Shown piece by piece: positions 6,132 to 7,469 of a stretch of DNA of 7,469 nt. A program made the position numbers and the translations under genes. The notes beneath the pieces were generated by a model. It made no database searches, had not been told where the DNA came from, and saw only the letters and a program-made list of their open reading frames with translations. This DNA comes from an uncultured Verrucomicrobiota bacterium (lineage in GTDB: Bacteria > Verrucomicrobiota > Verrucomicrobiia > Limisphaerales > UBA9464): the NCBI GenBank assembly GCA_903930165.1, contig CAIYXO010000677.1, positions 1-7,469 of the forward strand. The letters are read 5' to 3'. Each line of letters begins with the position of its first letter. The first letter of the stretch is position 1.

Positions 6132-7401
6132 TGCGGAGCGCCTGAACCGGTTGGAGCCAAGCGGCACGGAGGGCGGGCAACACGCCGGCCAGGAGGCAGA
6201 TCACCAGCGATCCGCCGCAGATCACGACCACGTCCGAGGTGACGATGCGGGCCGGCAATTCCTGAAACTGGTAGAGCTGGGCCGGGAACAGATCGAGGCC
6301 GAAGGTGCTGTTCATGAAGTGGAGGAACTCGTTCCGGAACCGGATTCCGGTCCAACCTAGGAGGTAGCCGCAGACCACTCCCACGACGCCGACCGCGAGG
6401 CTCTGGGTGAGAAAGATCAACGCGACCTGACGGGGCGTGGCGCCGAGCGCCTTCAACATCCCGATCTCCCGGGTCTTCTGGACCACGAAGGTGATCAGGG
6501 CGCTCATGATGCCGAAGGCCGCCACGATCACGATGAAGAACAGCAGGTAGAACATCATGTTCTTCTCCACCACCAACGCGCCCAGAAGCTGGGAATTGTC
6601 GGTCATCCACGAACTGACCGAGTAGCCGCCGTCGAGCCCGGACCAAAGTTCCCGCTCCACCCGTGAGGTGGTCGGCATGTCCGGGTTGTGGAGCATGACC
6701 GTGATCCCGGTGACATCCTCACCGATGCCATGGAGGTCCTGTGCATCCTCGAGCCCGGTCAGGATCACCGACGTGTTCAGGTCGTAGAGTCCGGCGTCGA
6801 AAATGCCCGACACCTCGAAGTTCTGTGCCAACGAGGCTTCGCGCCGGCCCGCCTCCCAAGCCTCCCTCATCCGCTTCAAGGCCGGGAGCGAATAGACGGA
6901 AAGGCGGTCGCCGACATGGACCTTGAGTGCCGCTGCCAACGAGGTCCCAAGAAGGAGTTTGTTGGGTCCGAGGTCGAACCGACCGGAGACGATGTTTGAC
7001 GCGACGTCGGACACCCGGGGTTCCAGCGAGGGATCCACACCGCGGACAACGGGAGCGAATGGCCTGGGATTGCCCTCCTTGGGCTGGGTCTCCATGAGCA
7101 CCTGGGTGTTCACATAGGGGGCCACAGCACGAACGGCAGGATTCGTGGACACCACCGCCGCCAGGTTCTTCCAACCGGACAGAGGCCTTTCCGGCGCCTC
7201 GACACGAACATGGGCGCTGAATCCCACGATCCTTTCGCGCAACTGCTCGCCAAAGCCGGTCATCACCGCGATGACAATCATCAGCACCGCCACCCCAAGA
7301 GTCACACCGAGGACGCAGATCAGGGTGATGATGGAGACAAACGTCCGCTTGGGCCGCAGGTAGCGGAGGGCAAGGGCGATCTCGAACGGCAGCGGCGACA
7401 T
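6124..7401 (-). CDS. lolC: Lipoprotein-releasing system permease, LolC/LolE family
   Basis: This inner-membrane permease forms the channel-like core of the lipoprotein-releasing ABC transporter with LolD. The start chosen is the ATG at 7401 (425 aa), giving MSPLPFEIALALRYLRPKRTF, the usual family N-terminus. The frame stays open upstream, with an ATG at 7431 and a TTG at 7443, but those residues look non-conserved. The topology is that of FtsX-type permeases: TM1 at about 21-47 (FVSIITLICVLGVTLGVAVL), a periplasmic domain at about 48-282, then TM2 (283-307), TM3 (326-350) and TM4 (390-411). The cytoplasmic coupling segment QKTREIGMLKALGAT (308-322) meets the ATPase. The periplasmic domain includes a charged stretch at about 175-194 followed by FEVSGIFDAGLYDLNTS, a typical Lol permease segment. 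LolC and LolE cannot be told apart here. No second permease follows lolD, so it may work as a LolF-like homodimer. It is first in the visible operon. What lies upstream is outside the window. Confidence 0.93.
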   Translation of the reverse strand: MSPLPFEIALALRYLRPKRTFVSIITLICVLGVTLGVAVLMIVIAVMTGFGEQLRERIVGFSAHVRVEAPERPLSGWKNLAAVVSTNPAVRAVAPYVNTQVLMETQPKEGNPRPFAPVVRGVDPSLEPRVSDVASNIVSGRFDLGPNKLLLGTSLAAALKVHVGDRLSVYSLPALKRMREAWEAGRREASLAQNFEVSGIFDAGLYDLNTSVILTGLEDAQDLHGIGEDVTGITVMLHNPDMPTTSRVERELWSGLDGGYSVSSWMTDNSQLLGALVVEKNMMFYLLFFIVIVAAFGIMSALITFVVQKTREIGMLKALGATPRQVALIFLTQSLAVGVVGVVCGYLLGWTGIRFRNEFLHFMNSTFGLDLFPAQLYQFQELPARIVTSDVVVICGGSLVICLLAGVLPALRAAWLQPVQALRNE

Positions 7402-7469
7402 GACGTAGGCAGCCAATGTGGTGACCCGCATGGAGGGACACAAGTCCGAGGACGAATCCCGGTACCTAC
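7402..7469 (-). other. Upstream edge of the lol operon
   Basis: These 68 nt precede the preferred permease start on the minus strand. I see no Shine-Dalgarno sequence before ATG 7401 and no clear promoter. The permease frame remains open to the window edge, so an upstream-extended start cannot be excluded from sequence alone. No other gene can be recognised in this fragment. Confidence 0.3.

Overview
The window is high-GC bacterial DNA with five protein genes and almost no spare sequence. The best guess for the host is a Verrucomicrobiota bacterium of the Limisphaerales/Pedosphaeraceae kind. That guess rests on the large extracellular protein at the left edge. Its N-terminal region, its Ig/cadherin-like modules and its closing 'GRPGTRFQVQT..PWTPVG' module are a style I associate with that phylum and with Planctomycetota. 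It is an inference from protein style, not from a marker gene.

Layout: (1) nt 1-2369, plus strand, is the 3' part of a long multi-domain surface or secreted protein whose start lies outside the window. (2) nt 2370-2483 is a convergent gap holding a strong, probably bidirectional, stem-loop terminator and a second smaller hairpin. (3) nt 2484-4901, minus strand, is ligA, the NAD-dependent DNA ligase. It is clearly longer than the usual enzyme because of two insertions. (4) nt 4902-4993 is a short divergent gap. (5) nt 4994-5410, plus strand, is a single-domain EVE protein (PUA-like fold, modified-base reader family). (6) nt 5448-7401, minus strand, is a two-gene operon. An FtsX-type lipoprotein-releasing permease (LolC/E family) comes first, followed with an 8-nt overlap by its LolD-type ATPase.

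The functional themes are core housekeeping (DNA nick sealing, lipoprotein export to the outer membrane) beside a lineage-specific surface protein. The lol pair implies a Gram-negative envelope. No second permease follows lolD, so the complex may use one permease type as a homodimer. Nothing links the EVE gene functionally to ligA beyond sharing a divergent start region.

I found no RNA genes, mobile elements, CRISPR arrays or defence cassettes. I do not see an undescribed multi-gene system here. The points most worth a second look are the insertion inside the helix-hairpin-helix region of LigA, the single-permease Lol arrangement, and the module composition of the surface protein.
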